Part shown: in pieces, positions 12,061-36,144 of the stretch
Position numbering within the stretch: the first letter of the stretch is position 1
Layout of the letters: the number at the start of each line of letters is the position of its first letter
DNA from: Microvelia longipes
Taxonomy: Eukaryota > Arthropoda > Insecta > Hemiptera > Veliidae
Assembly (NCBI GenBank): GCA_018340805.1
Contig: JACMZG010001911.1
Span: 50,223,713 to 50,287,712 of the forward strand
DNA: 64,000 nucleotides
Direction of reading: 5' to 3'
Position numbers and translations under genes: made by a program
Notes under the pieces: generated by a model
The model's database searches: none
What the model saw: only the letters and a program-made list of their open reading frames with translations
What the model was told of the DNA's origin: nothing

Positions 12061-12823
12061 CAGGGTGTACAAAATAAACTCATTATCGTCATCTTCTGAT
12101 AAAAATTTACTAAAATGACATTAAAGAAGAGGTGGTTTGTTAGAAAATTTCCAACAGATCGTGGAAGTATTACCACTAACTTAAAAATATTGAAATATTA
12201 GAAAAAAGCTAAGACAATTTGCGTTAAGTTTACGAGGTTGATATTATTAAATAATTTATCCATATGTGCCATAAATTAACTTTTACTTTAATTTTTGGGA
12301 AAAAAATAATTGAAGTTGGCTCTAAAGGAATTAATTTTAAAACGTGTGGTTGTAAGAAAAACTACCTATTGAATAAGTCCTCTTAGAGTTAGAAGCATCA
12401 TCCTGTATTGATACAGGGAGTTTTATGAAGTTACTTACAAAATAAGCTTAAAACCTGATAAAATGAATGAAGTCAGTCAGCAAGAAAAACTGTTTTCTTT
12501 CAACCTTACGTTTCCAGATTAACTTCTTTGTCCCCAACATCACTTTTTTTAATTATAATATGTTTATTTTAAGTCTCTTTATGTCTTATACAGATAATAA
12601 TTTAATAAAATCAATTTAACCTGGTAGTACAGCATATTATCTTATCTCTCTAATGAATCCAATATAGCAGTAAAATGTTGTGTAATCGAGTCAACTGATA
12701 GTCAGAATTTTACCTTGTGGGAGAACATTTGGGAACTGAACCATGGTCAATATGATTTTTTTGCCAAAAATCACCTGTTGAACCATCTCCTTCTTTATTG
12801 CCATTTTTATTTTGTACACCTTG
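12061..12823. mobile_element. Non-autonomous TIR element, about 760 bp
   Basis: The left end CAGGGTGTACAAAATAAA is mirrored by TTTATTTTGTACACCTTG at the right end; the second layer GAAGAGGTGGTTT / ACCATCTCCTTCTT is also inverted. TA flanks both sides, which would fit TA-target elements such as Tc1/mariner, but no transposase is present. Confidence 0.65.
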
Positions 12824-12849
12824 TATGCATGTTTTACCAGAATTTAATC

Positions 12850-13015
12850 AGATACATTTACTATTTCCACTTAGAAACTTTTTCTACGGTTTAACTATTC
12901 TGTTATTCATACCTCACCTATAACTAGTACTACTTGCGCCAGGTGCCACCATTTACTATTTCCTCTTAGAAACGTTTTTACTATTTAACTATTCTGTTCT
13001 TTATACTTCATCTGG
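12850..13015. repeat. Two-copy direct repeat, period about 95 bp
   Basis: The block TTTACTATTTCC followed by CTTAGAAAC, TTTAACTATTCTGTT and CTT/CAT..TACCTC recurs twice with about 85 percent identity by eye. Confidence 0.7.
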
Positions 13016-16000
13016 TACTATCACTGCTGGTGTATTTGTGTATTTTTTATAATTTCTTTAGCTTTTCATAATATTTGTTTTCTATTTTTATTTTTATATA
13101 AAATACTTGTTTTAGATCTTCAAATAGATATTGAATCTTACCGGAAAATAGATACTGAACAACTTTAAAACCAGTTTATTGGTAAACAAAATTATTACCC
13201 AATATTTTGGTGAAAAGTTTAGTTTAAAATTTTCGGTGAAGGATAGAATTTCAATAGATTATAATTAAATTGTAATGACAGTTTTAACCGTGTGCTACAA
13301 TATAAGATACATGGAAGGGATGCTCCAGAGGTGTAGAGTTTTTTCTGCATGACCTCAAATACATTCCTGAACTAAACACCAATTTAAAAAAGATGTATAA
13401 TAATTTACACAACTTTTTTTTATAAAATAATTTATGCATGGAGCATGATAGTGTATTAAAATTTAGTTTACATGTAGTTTTGCTTTCCCACCATAAATTC
13501 AATGTCAATAGATTTTAGCTTTTAATATTAATATAATTGAAAGTGTGCTGTAGTTCCTGTTGTAATAATTAAATTAAACATTTTAAAAGTTAATATTTAA
13601 GTGTTGTAAATTGATGAATTCTTATAGATTATAAATTCTTCTGATATGATTATAGCCAAGTTGCTGATATTACTGAAATCATTTTTACATCTTGTTACCA
13701 ATCTCCGCCTATAGTCTGATGGGATATTCTTCTCAGAGGTTTGACTTATGGATTGTTCTTTACCCTTATCAGATTTGAATTTTTTTAACCTATAAAGATG
13801 TATTTTTTTGGATTCTTTAGACCTATAGTTCTTAAATAAGGCTCTGCAATAAGCTTAAACAATATGGACTCATCAAATTTGCTTTTAATTATATTGTTAC
13901 CTTAAATTTTACTCTTAAAGTTCTGAAAATTCCTTTATTATTTTTACTATATTATAAAAGTAATCAGTCCTAAGTTAGTGAGAGAAGTCTTTACTGAGAT
14001 TAATTGTTTTGCTTGGTAGAAACTCATATTTGCTCATTTAAAAATAATTTTCAAATTAATTGACAAAATACCAAAGAAAAGACCTATTTCTTTGTTTAGC
14101 AATTAGTACTAACAAATGTGATATGATTAATGTACATAAAAAATTAAGAATATAATTGCGTAAGATTCTATAATACTTTATAATGTTTTGCAAATTAAAA
14201 AGCTTGTTTGTCATTATATATTCATGTTTCATTTATCTTCATGCAAGTTCTTTAAGATAATTCTTGTGTTACTATTTAATTGGTGAAAATCAATGAATTT
14301 GATATATTTATGCTAGAGAATTGAAACTTGGTACGAAAATCAACCTCTTTGTCTTGTTGTGTTTCCCACAACTAGACACATTAATGACTCAGTGAACATT
14401 TAAAAAATCATAAAAGACGTGGATATTAAAACTTACCCATTCTATTTGAGGACAGAAAAGATCATTTTGCTCTTCCTCAGTCGAGCAAAGATTCGTATCC
14501 AAAGATATATTGAATTATAAATCAGTTATTTATCATATCCTGAGGAGGAGTGAAGCTAGTCCTATATAAGATGATCATAGCTTTTCCAAATTAATGAGAA
14601 TGAGCGTAGAAAATCTAATAAGTTGAGGAAAAGTGCTGAAGTATTCAGTGCTCAATTTTTTATTTATGATCATATATCTTCATAATTTTTAATGTAAAAA
14701 GTGAACTCTATTGTATACAATATAGTTTATTGTATGTATTATAAACATGTTAATTCCTAAATTTATTTACATTAAAAATAAGGTCTAATTTTTTTATATG
14801 TATACTTTTACATTTATATGTAAAAGTTGTAGCCCGTTGAACTTATTTTTCTGAACACATCAGTATTATTGTGCCCCTGCCTATAACTTCAAACTTGCCA
14901 TTATTTATTTAGACTTTTGTTGTTATTTATTTATTTAGCTATATTGAAATAGCTGTGTGAACAATGTTATGTAGTTTGACTAGGAACTGTAAGTGCAATG
15001 TTATTTTTAATTGTGTTTTTGTATTAAAGTTGTAAAAAATATAATTTAGTTTTTTTATTAAAGACTCTTTGTTTGATTTTATTATTTCGTTTTTGACTTA
15101 CTTCTCTTGTAGAAGTGTATTTTATGTTTTTTCAATAAAAAATGTGCATTCTCTATTTTGTTGTTGGAAAGGAGCTTGTTTAGTTTTCTTTTGAGAACTG
15201 ATACAAATGTAATAGTGAAAATAATGTATAAAAGTAATAATTATTATGATTAACAAAAATTTTCTTTCATTCCTAAAAAACCTTTCAACAATAGAGTATT
15301 TACACATTTTTTTATTGCATTATCTTCAAGTAAATCATATAAAAGAACACCCTGTAAATTATTAGAATGAAAATATTATGCTTTGGACGATACAGCAAAA
15401 AAACAAAAGATATATTCAATTATGCTCTTTTTGTGGGAAAATGGCCTCGACTGCTTGTGTGACGTCAGAGGTATGAATACTGCCATATAGTTCAATAGTC
15501 ACTAGAGCAGCACTCATAAGAGTATATTTTATACTATCAACAAGATGATACAGACAAAATGTAGACTTTTCGTTCCTTAGGCATTGTATTTCCTGGATCA
15601 CGGAATTGTTTTTGTTTCAGTCTTCTTTACATTCTATTGAACTGTAAGCAACTGTTGAGAGCAAAGAATTTTGAAGAAGAACTTTTTCTTTGAAAGTTCT
15701 CAAAGCTTATTAATTTATCAGCATGGGCACACTCTAGCTCTTGACAGCTTTCTTGAATGAAAAACAAAACTTGACACATGGTGAGGTGTTGGGGAGGCAC
15801 AGAGCTTATTGCTTGTTTAAAACATCAACAACCCAAGTTATGACATCATCAAACATTTTTTTGACACTTGAAAAGGCTTTAAAATAAGGTGCAGTTTGAC
15901 CATAAACTTACCATGGCTTTAACAAATCATTATTCTTATAGAGGTTACCTCTATAAGTCTCATATGCTGTACTAGACCCTTACTACTGTACATGCAATGT

Positions 16001-16669
16001 AAATGTCTATAAATTACTGGAAACACATCATTCTTTATTGTCCTCAATACGAACAAGATAGAAAAAATTGTATAACTGAGGGAACACCCAGAAACCTGTC
16101 TTGGCTACTGGACCGAAACCTTTGGATGAAGATTAATATATTGCCCCATTTAGAAGCCTTTATCAAAAATTAGACATCTCTACTTTTGTAAAAGTTGTTA
16201 TATAATGTATGTAGTTTCTGTCTATGTGATATATTTTTAATTTAACAATTTTTTACTTATTATTATTATTTAGTTAAAGTGAACAATATCCATAGATATT
16301 TTAATATTTAATCATATATTTTAATATTTAGTTCACTTTAACCACAATAAAAACAATAATTATTGCTCTCGTTTTAAAGTGAAGTTGGAATGGTTAAAGA
16401 GGTATTATTTTGTGCACAAGGATCTGATGAGCTTGCAGGAGTGTCTTGAAACTGCGTTAGTATTGCCCAGTACATTGAAACAGATCCATACATCTACAAA
16501 AACATCAAAGAAATGTTTAGGTAAATTTAACTAAATTTTAATTTAGTACAAAGAATGAATCATAATAAACTATTTAATATTGTATCATATGCATTATAGT
16601 ATTGTATAGCCCTTGAAAGCAGAAATATCAGCGAATAGTCTTACGACTTTAAAACTGGGTTAGATTAAT
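13016..16669. other. Gene-free AT-rich stretch
   Basis: No convincing exon was found on either strand. A small inverted repeat at about 16271-16345 (TTAGTTAAAGTGAAC / GTTCACTTTAACC) is the main structure. A minus-strand frame at 15416-15601 lacks recognisable motifs. Confidence 0.5.
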
Positions 16670-17700
16670 AAAAGAAGAAGTCTCTCCATAAATATATTTC
16701 TTAAATTGCAAAGTTCTTTCACCCTAACAAGTGGCAGTCAACAGTGCTAGCCTAACAAACAATATAATACTATAAATCAGGCAAATACGAAATTGCTAAA
16801 CAATGAAAAAAATAAATAAATGAACAAGTAAAATATATATGAACATGAGTAAAATGTAATCTGTAAATAACTGATGGGTTAGACATAACGAAACAGAGTA
16901 GGACATGACATTATGTCGAGCCATCAATGATAACGAATGTCGAATGATGGAACAGTTCACAAATGTAGCATTGCATTTTGCTGGTTATATTTCCTCGGTG
17001 TCTCTCACACAATTATATTGTGTCAACTATTCATGTTTTGCAAAACTCGGTAGTATCAAATGATGCATGATAAGAATAAGAAGTAAGAAAGCTATGTGTG
17101 TATCATAAAATGCGTAAAAATGGGATCAGATTGAGATTTGGCACGCATGTAGCCATGTCATGTATAAGACTAAAATATGTGCTATGTTTCATCTCACTAT
17201 CAGCATCAGTTCAATTTTTATCAGATGACTTGTTTACGCGTAAAAAATCAGAAAATGATTTAATTGAGTTTAAATTTGGTTCAAGTGTATACCTTTACTT
17301 AATACTCTAAGTTTCGTTTCAATACTACAAATATATCCATGATTTTTGTTGGATCATAAACGTTAAGCAGCGAGTGACCGCTGGGAACTAAACGAATTTA
17401 TTTATTTATTTACCATTTAGGATTTATTATCTCTGGTATTTACTATCTGAGGACGAGCGAAGCGACTTGTACACTTTGAAAACAAGTTAAGTTGGAAGGA
17501 TGAGCGTAGCGAATCCGATGTTATGAGGAAAAGTTGCGTGATATTTTTTCGGAGTTTAGCAAATCTCATATTTGTCTTATTTATGGTATTATATTGTTTG
17601 TTAAGCTAGCACTTATGATGACCTTTTGTTAGGTTGAAAGCGCTTTGCTATTTAAGAAATACATTATTTTGTAGCGAGTTCTTCTTTGTTTATTAAGATG
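16670..17700. mobile_element. Non-autonomous Penelope-type element with inverted hammerhead-like ends
   Basis: Left end TTAATAAAAGAAGAAGTCTC..ACAATATAATAC is mirrored by GTATTATATTGTTTGTTAAG..TTCTTCTTTGTTTATTAA at the right. The right end has CTTATGA, a stem II, GGTTGAAAGCGCTTTGCTA; the core base expected to be G is T, so cleavage is probably lost. The inside codes for nothing recognisable and holds GAGCGAAGCG-type motifs near 17455 and 17505. Confidence 0.65.
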
Positions 17701-18519
17701 AACGCTCACCTTACTTCTTCAAGGTTGGGTTAACGTTGATTGATACGAAAAGCTCAATTACTTACTAATAAAAAGCTTTACTTACGGGTGCTAAAATTGA
17801 ATTATCTATTTCAGTTAGACCAAGTGCTTGGATTTTAACTTCTTGATGACCCAGTTGTTTTAAGAAAACCTTTAACTATAAAAATAATGATAAGATTTTA
17901 TTAGGTTCTATATTGTACGCTTTAGCAAAAAGGTAGCATTATACATCTAGATCCCAGGTGCCTATTAATTTTGTGACCCCTTTTAGAGGATTGAGGTTCA
18001 AAATATTTTTTTAAAGGTATACTGGCACTTTGAAAACATTACACTTTGACACAAAGTGCTATAAATTATTTTCGAATAATACATTACTAAGCACTAAAAT
18101 TCGTTTAATGAATAGACCTTGTATCATTAAGTTTTTTGGTAAATTTAGATGCAGGACTTTTAACTTTATAGCTACTTTTTCTTCATTTCTTTCAAACGAT
18201 TGACTCTAAACAACATGGACATGTTACGCCACTCATATTTTCCTCAGTCACACACACCTTTTACCTCATTTCATTTTAATGCATGAGCTGCAAGCCATAC
18301 CATTTTTAGCGACATTTCGAAGAAAAAGTTACATGATATTAATGAAGGACCATTTGAAAATATATTTTAGTGATGGCAAATAGTGGTGTGAATCCTCTAT
18401 TTTTCTTAATCGTGAAAAAATCAAGAAAAGTTTACCCGTTACTCTTAAATACCTTAAGCATAATTTGTTCTAATTTATTCCTTAAAAATGAGGATTTAGC
18501 AAATTTATATCATAAAATG
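17701..18519. other. Gene-free AT-rich stretch
   Basis: No exon, RNA gene or repeat boundary that I can support. Confidence 0.45.
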
Positions 18520-18766
18520 AAGCTTATAAAGTTGTTTGGATGACGGAGGTTGATTCCGTTTTACACTCTGATACCAAAAATATATGACCGAAAAATTCAA
18601 TATATGTAATTACACAATTATAAATAATTATGTATGTACTTGAAATGGCATTAAAACAAGGTGTCATATATGCCATATAGGTGCTTATATATGTCATAAA
18701 GGTACCCGGCAAGATTAATCAAATAAGACCTGTTTCAGCTGAATCACAACATCCCGAATCGCGCAA

Positions 18767-18808
<42 letters not shown>

Positions 18809-19095
18809 ATATATTATATATATATATATATAATATATTATATATATATATATATATTCTTTATTATATTATGCATAGGCCAATGAATGACCTCTACGAT
18901 ATCTGTGAGGTTCAGTAGTGCTAGAGTTCGAGGAGGTGATTGAGGCCCGTACTTTTTATTTCAACCTAATTAGTATACTTTCCCTGACAGTCAGGACAAA
19001 AATGTCTTCCAGGGAACCACGGCATGCAAAGCAGGCCTGCAATACGGAAGGTCCTCGAAGTGGTCTTCCTAAAGTCATAGGCATACGACTTTAAT
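18520..19095. repeat. Interspersed repeat B, copy A, with internal (AT)n
   Basis: Shares ordered blocks with 21720-22640: GTTGTTTGGATGACGGAGGTTG, TGATACCAAAAATATATG, TGGCATTAAAACAAGGT, CGATATCTGTGAGGTTCAGT, CAGGACAAAAATG and AAGCAGGCCTGCAATA. An (AT)n tract (18772-18856) interrupts it. No open frame; family not recognised. Confidence 0.7.
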
Positions 19096-19269
19096 TCATA
19101 GCTTACGATAAAGACTGGTGTATTCTCAATAGGACCATCCTAAGAGGTGCAATTGGCAAATAACTTAATTATGACTTCATCAACAATGAAGTTTTTTTCT
19201 ATTATACAGAAGTTGTACAGAAAAATTTTCAAAGATACATAGCAGTAACGTCGCGTTATCTTGTTGTAA

Positions 19270-19545
19270 ATATGCATATACGTCTATACGGTTCTGAAGA
19301 GAGCCTCACAGACCTGTAGAGCGGGCCAGTGAGGCGACGTGATGTAACAATAAATACCTTAACAATAACACAGTGGCCTAGGTAGGGCCATAGCGAGCGT
19401 CGTAGACCCGCTGAGCGGGCCGGTGAGAAGAGGCGATAAAAATTCCCTAAACACATCGCAAAATACTGTATAGCAATAAAAATTACGAAACAACATCCAG
19501 GTAGACGCGAAGCAGCCCGAGGGGGCGACGACGCTTATTATTATT
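19270..19545. repeat. GC-rich mini-hairpin repeat, decayed copy
   Basis: Two units containing GAGCGGGCCaGTGAGgCGA and CTGAGCGGGCCGGTGAGAAG followed by AAATTCCCTAAACACAT..GCAAAATA. One GCGAAGC is preserved at about 19509. It lies about 180 bases past repeat B copy A, an order seen again at 21.7-23.3 kb. Confidence 0.6.
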
Positions 19546-19635
19546 ATTACTCTCTATTAGTTGTTTCTATACTTACTTATTGCTATTTATTATCTATGAA
19601 GTAATATTTTATAATAATAAAACTAATTATAAAAC

Positions 19636-19797
19636 GACACACAGCTAAAATCAGTTGACAGCGTGGAAAAATTATGCGAGGGAGATAATGGTTAGTCCTA
19701 GATGTTAAACCACGCTCTCAATCCAAATCAGGCCAATCATATTGGTTCCTCAACACTATTTTCCCGCGTTGTCTACTGATTTTAGCCCTGTGTAGTA
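19636..19797. mobile_element. Short TIR element (MITE-3 family), copy 2
   Basis: About 160 bp with inverted ends: ACACACAGCTAAAATCAG and CTGATTTTAGCCCTGTGT, then GACAGCGTGG / CCGCGTTGTC. Non-coding. Confidence 0.7.
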
Positions 19798-20861
19798 CTA
19801 TAATAAGCAATCAGGAATTTAATTTACCTCTCTTTGAAAAGTAGGAATCTGCTCTGTGCAATACAGAAAGTTGATAATTATTCTACTTGTATTTCTAGAC
19901 TTAAATAAAAGAAATAATAATTAGTAATGAGTTGATAATAAGTGACAACATGAGTTATCGATAAGCAAGAAGTTCCCATTCATTCCACTTTTAAAAAAAG
20001 TGTACTCCCACAAAATCATATTTTTGGGAGTGTTTTTGAGAATGTGTGTGCATTTGTTTACATTTTAAATATTGAATCGTTGTTCCCTGTAATCATTCCT
20101 TACCGCAGAGTCTAATACAGCACCTCTTATGTTGTACCAGCTTTGTAGCTGGGTACCATAACTCTACATTGGTGACGTCATTTTTTTTTTTTTTTTTTTT
20201 TTAATTTTTCATAATGATTACAATTTCACATAAATATTACATTATTTTTTGACTATTTTGTCTGAAATTAAGTAAAATAGATTTAAAATAAGTTTTAATT
20301 ATTACCTATCGCATATATTCTTTTATGATCTATGTTGTGTAAAGTAATTTAATGTTGAAAATTGCCCGCTGTTTGTAGGGTGCATTATTTATATACGAGC
20401 TCCGATTTGGGTTGTAGAGAGGTGGGGAGTCTCTAGTCTCCTTCTAGGAAGGCTCCAGAAGGAGTAAGTTGTGGCTTACTAGTTCAGTTATGGCCCCCAA
20501 TAGAAACCGAAACACTTCTAGACTCCATATAACTGTGTTATTCTACCTAAGTCCTCCCTTTAAGTATTAGTCTCTTGGTTCCTTACTGACTAAGTAAGGA
20601 ACTGAAGATATGCATAACTTAAGGTAACTTAACTAACGTTACTGCTTAACTGAAGATATGCGGAACGTCATATTTCCGTAACTAAATTCGTACCAATGAT
20701 TTTCACTTTATCGAAAATTCTCAGAAATGCCTTGCATTTATTAGCAACGCTTACAGTAAGATAAAAATTAAACTTACAGAAACTAAACCCTAATTAATGT
20801 TTATGCAACGAATAACTTATGCATAATCCAGATTGATATAATTATTAATGGTCTTTTATAC
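19798..20861. other. Downstream of the gustatory-receptor-like exons; no further exon found
   Basis: The region contains a T18 run near 20186 and AT-rich sequence. I searched the minus strand for the conserved TYhhhhhQF end of gustatory receptors and did not find it. Confidence 0.45.
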
Positions 20862-25125
<4,264 letters not shown>

Positions 25126-25326
25126 GCTTGAACAAAGAAAAAGGCTTCATCTTTCCGAATATTAAGTTTAATATTCCTTGATGAAATCATTTTAATTTAT
25201 TAACGTTCTAGGCAATTTTTAATATATTATTATTGATACAAATTAAATGAAGTCTGAATTATTTATTTTTGTAAACCTAAAAGAGATTTTTAGTTTTAAC
25301 CAAAGAATAAATATATTAAGTATAGA

Positions 25327-25680
25327 ATGTCAGAAGATTACAAGAGCGTCTGACAGATGTTAGGGGTAAAGTCGGTTTTGGCATCTAGCGGCAGCTCTGA
25401 AACTAACTCTCCTTACCAAAACATTCTTCCCAGTTTTTTACTTTAGTATTGTAAAATCATCTCTACCATTTTATCGACACTAGTATCTACTTTAAAATTG
25501 GTCATTATTATATAAAGAAAATTGTTGTATTAATGAGTTTAGTGGCAGAAGTAGTTTGCTTAAAACAAGACGACAGGGGCGCATTCTGGTTGGTAAAACT
25601 GTCAAATTACATTCTAGCGCTCCTGTATTCTGGCTACAGAACTAACCTTTTCTTGTCCAAAATAATAAATTCCAGGACCA
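25327..25680. repeat. Interspersed repeat D, copy 1
   Basis: Shares, in order, GAATGTCAGAAG, CAAGAGCGTC, TAGnGGCAGCT, AACTnnCCTTACCA, TTATATAAAGAAAAT, AAATTACAT.C.AGCGCTCCTG and TGGCTACAGAACTAA with 61455-61775. Same orientation, no coding potential. Confidence 0.75.
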
Positions 25681-28303
25681 TCTTTCTTTATCTATATATT
25701 ATTTGGTTTCGAATAAAAATCTCATAACAACAAATCTCTTTTGATTTTACTTACTTAACTTCTACTACACCAATGTTCATCGCAATGTGTAAATTAAAGA
25801 AATTCTAGACGTAGGTTAGTTTTAATCGCCAAATAAAATTGATACTAATTGTTAAATCGATAACCAAAATCTATTGAAATTATAAAAATGCATTCTGGAT
25901 AAATTTAATTATTATATTTGATTCCAAATTAATGAAGCAATACAATTTGATTTCAGAATTAAAATAAAATAGCATAAGCAATGCTAAGCTAGAAAAGAAA
26001 TGAAAGGCTTGGGAGAAGCAGAAAACTGTTTTATATATCTTCAAGGTCAGGGTCAAATTGTTGTATTAATGTCGTGTAAAAGAGAGGTTATCAATAAGTC
26101 TAAATATATTTTCAGGAAAGAAAACATAAAATACTCGTATACAATTTTTCTTACCAATTCGCCTTTGACCAAAGGTATTTTAAGAAAGTATTGGTTCATT
26201 TAAAGAAGATAACCAAATATTGGGTTATACAGATTATCTATAGATAGATTGATAGATTATAAAAATCACTTCACATTTCTATACTTGACCATGATCAGAT
26301 AAGACGATTCGATCAACTTGACGGCAGTTATACAAACACATTATGAATCACACAAAATCAATAGAGAGACATGAAAGAATATTTTGTTCATGTCAAAGGT
26401 GACTTATATTAATAGTTGCGTAATTAATTATTAAATTAATTGCGCAACTATTACAGCCAGAACCTCTGAGTGAAAAATACCTTATTGTTTAAAAAACATT
26501 CATATCAACTTGCTACGATTTGTAAATCGAGCACATATCAACTTCTAGATGGCTAATGGTATTAATATAAATTTAATATAATTTAATATAATTATATAAA
26601 TTTATCTTTTTAACTAATAGTCCTAGGCTCCATCTATCTATAAAGATATAAAATATTGACTTAAAAATATTAAAATTCTAATTTGAAGGTCTGCATGTCT
26701 GGCGAATTTTCTTTGAAATAACAGAAAAGTTTATTTCCCTACTTTTTTGGACCTTGGCGGGGAGTTTTTTTACCACATACGTGGTTTTTGGTAAGATAAA
26801 CTATCGTGTCAGTTTTAATTACATTCAACAGAAAAATGAAAAACGCATCTTAATTATAAGCCATTAATTTTAATTGTTATAACTTTTGCGTAAATATTTC
26901 CAAAATATAAATAATTGTTCCACATCAGCAGTAAATAGCCAGTCAAAGTCGCCTTCCTGATGATTTTAGATGTTTTCCTCGTTATTAGTTTGGTTTTTCT
27001 TTCCTTCCCGTGCAATATACGCAAGACTACATGAAACAGCAGCTATCTGTAAGCAAGCAAACTTTTACGTCAAATAATTCCAACATAAAAAATCGGGTAC
27101 GAGAATATCAGATTTGCTGCGCTCATCCTCACAAGTTCGGCCTCATCACGGTTTCGCTCATACTAAGAATATGGAAATCACCTAATGTCTGTTGCAGTTC
27201 GTCTTAGCTCTCCCTTCGCTCGTCGGAAAATTTATTATGAATTTTCCAAACTTTCGCTAAATTATTTATGAGAGTTAATGACGTCATAAACGAATGGTTT
27301 TTCAAAATTATTTTTTGTACCAAATTTTAATTCTAGCGAAAAACACACTGGAACATGATAACAGACACACAGATACAGACAACTACGTGAAAACTACTTA
27401 TCAGGTCTTAAAAACACTTGACACGGATAATTCAGGTAAAACCCCAGTTTAAATAGGGACAAAGGTAACCTGTAGCTGGCCCACATGTTTCCTTTGTCCA
27501 GCTTTCATGGTTACCTTTCTCCATCAGGCATGAGGCATGAAAATGATGAATAAAATCATTTTCTAAACACCCTATACTTTGCTATGAGATTTTTCATACA
27601 AACTGATTTTTATCAGTGAAAAGTTATATTTAAAAGTTTGTCTTTTTTAAATGAATATAAGAACATAGAATTTAACTAAAAGTCGTGAATATTGAACAAA
27701 TTTAAATGAATCAACTTTTTGTCAAAGCCAACTTCGAGAATTTAGTTCATCTTTCTATTATTTGCAATGTACTATTATAAAATTAGTTATTTATAAAATA
27801 AAAGAAGAGATGAAAGAACGTTTTATAGCTCAAATTTAGGTTTCCCCCTGAACAAACCCAAAGAAATTAGCTCAGGAGAATCTTTATGAGCATCTGAAGC
27901 CGACAGCCCGAAAGAGAAAACCTATATAGTTCAGAACGAACCCTATAAGCTTTTGGCATGGGAGATAGTACGAGAGCTGAAACCTTCCGTATTTGTTGCA
28001 TATTAAATTTTGTCTACGACTAGTCAACTAATACTAATACAAACAGATATTACAAAAAATAATTCCTATGGAAGCTGTGACTTTAAGGAAACAAGTTTTA
28101 AAATACATAGTTTTTGATAACAGGATTTAATGATTTTATTAAGTAATGAAGATAATATACAAACCATACAAATATAAAGATAGAGCAGTCTGTCTATGGA
28201 GGAGGTAGAGTGGGGAGTATTGCGTGGTCGTTGAAACAGACAAAAGTATCTCACCATCGAAATTCCCGCTTTGATTTCCCATTTAACCAAAGTAAATATC
28301 ACA
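25681..28303. other. Intergenic sequence between the gustatory-receptor-like gene and the tetraspanin
   Basis: No exon recognised. A hairpin at 26411-26452 (arms AATAGTTGCG / CGCAACTATT) and a degraded repeat near 27090-27400 with GCGCTCATCC and GTTAATGACGTCATAAA blocks are present. The part from about 27960 is likely the tetraspanin 3' untranslated region. Confidence 0.5.
27960..28303 (-). other. Tetraspanin 3' region, duplicated at 30760-30975
   Basis: Shares GTTGCATATTAAAT, GCTGTGACTTTAAGGAAACA, TTTTAAA, TATAAAGATA.AGCAGT and GGAGTnGGGAG in the same order and orientation with 30760-30975, which lies in intron 2 of the same gene. Confidence 0.65.
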
Positions 28304-34901
<6,598 letters not shown>

Positions 34902-35214
34902 GCATTTAACTGTTTTATCATTTCTTTGATATAATTCAAGCTCTTTCTGTTTACTCTGCCTTGATATCTAAACCATTTTTAATACACTTTTATGTCTAAT
35001 TTGGACTGTCCCATTGTGATTTCGTGATTCGAAACTTAGATCCTGAGTATCGGATGTTGTTTTATTTGTATTTGATTTAGTGCATTACAAGCAAAACTTA
35101 AAAGTATGTACCTTTAACTGACAGATTGTCATAATTTATTTTGATCAGAAGTATAAGTATATTATTAATCAAAAATAAGTATATTTTACATCTCGAGAAT
35201 GAGCGTGAATGGAG
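34902..35214. other. Possible 5' region of the minus-strand tetraspanin
   Basis: Holds the upstream open extension to about 34967 and otherwise no recognisable feature. The promoter presumably lies here or beyond the inserted LINE. Confidence 0.4.
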
Positions 35215-35354
35215 TTCATCATAAATAAAAAACTTTATTGGCAAAGCGCTTTCAACCTAGCTAGAGGCCATCATCAGTGCATAACCGTTGAAAAAATATA
35301 AAAGGAAGACGAGTGAGTCTATGATTTAGCTTTAGATATTAGATTCAGTCTGAA
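35215..35354 (-). mobile_element. Half of a hammerhead-bearing Penelope-type element
   Basis: Minus strand: CTGATGA (35277-35271), stem II, GAAAGCGCTTTGCC (from 35253), followed by TTTATT. The base before the expected cleavage position is C rather than U, so it is probably inactive. The following GGAAGACGAGTGAGTC and GATATTAGATTCAGTCTG blocks correspond to one arm of the palindrome at 44727-45025. Confidence 0.6.
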
Positions 35355-35383
35355 TTTTTTTTTTTTTTTTTTTATAAATATTC

Positions 35384-35389
35384 TTTATT
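35384..35389 (-). terminator. AATAAA polyadenylation signal of LINE-1
   Basis: AATAAA on the minus strand lies 10 bases upstream of the encoded A19 tail at 35373-35355. Confidence 0.8.
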
Positions 35390-35816
35390 TTATAAATATA
35401 CATTTATTTACATTACAATAATGTACTGTTAAAAGTACCTCTTCCTTGAGGTCCTAAAAAAGACCTGCGCCGAAAGAGGGAGCTCTACGCAACACACGCA
35501 CTTCATTTTCTTCCTTTATATGAATATTTCTGATTTGATTTTTATTATGTTTAGTATAATTAAATATAAAATTAATATTATAAAATATACATACGCACTT
35601 TTTAAAACTATGTGGTTAGTTAGACTAAATAATGGGATAAGGGGGTTAGTATTTTTAGTTGGTAGGTTAGTATGAGAAAATATTATTAGTAAAATTTTAC
35701 ATTGTTATTATAATAAAGAAAATACAATAGTAAATAATTATTAAATATTATTATGCTGTTATTAAAATATATGAATAAATTATTATTTTTATATATATTA
35801 TTAAATCTTATTGTCG

Positions 35817-36030
35817 TATATATATATACATATATACATTACATACACACACATACATATACATACATACATACATACATACATATACATACATACACAC
35901 ATATATATATACATACATATATATATATACATACATACATACACATACATATATATACATATACATATATACACATATACATATCCATACATACACATAC
36001 ACACACACATACATACATATAAATACATAT
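35817..36030. repeat. (CATA)n/(TATG)n microsatellite in LINE-1 3' region
   Basis: Runs of CATACATACATA alternating with ATATAT and CACACA. Open frames here are artefacts of the repeat. Confidence 0.95.
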
Positions 36031-36144
36031 GTATATATTTATTGTATGTTATTATTATACATTATATTACATATTATATTATGCATTACATTATATGTCA
36101 TATTTATCATATTATTATAGACCAGAATTTTTGATATTTAATTT

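Noticed and set aside
15416..15601. Minus-strand 61-codon frame with mixed composition
   Set aside because: No family motif, no splice context and no continuation; flanking sequence is broken in all frames.
35753..36134. Several open frames on both strands rich in Tyr, His and Thr
   Set aside because: They arise from the (CATA)n tract in the LINE-1 3' region.
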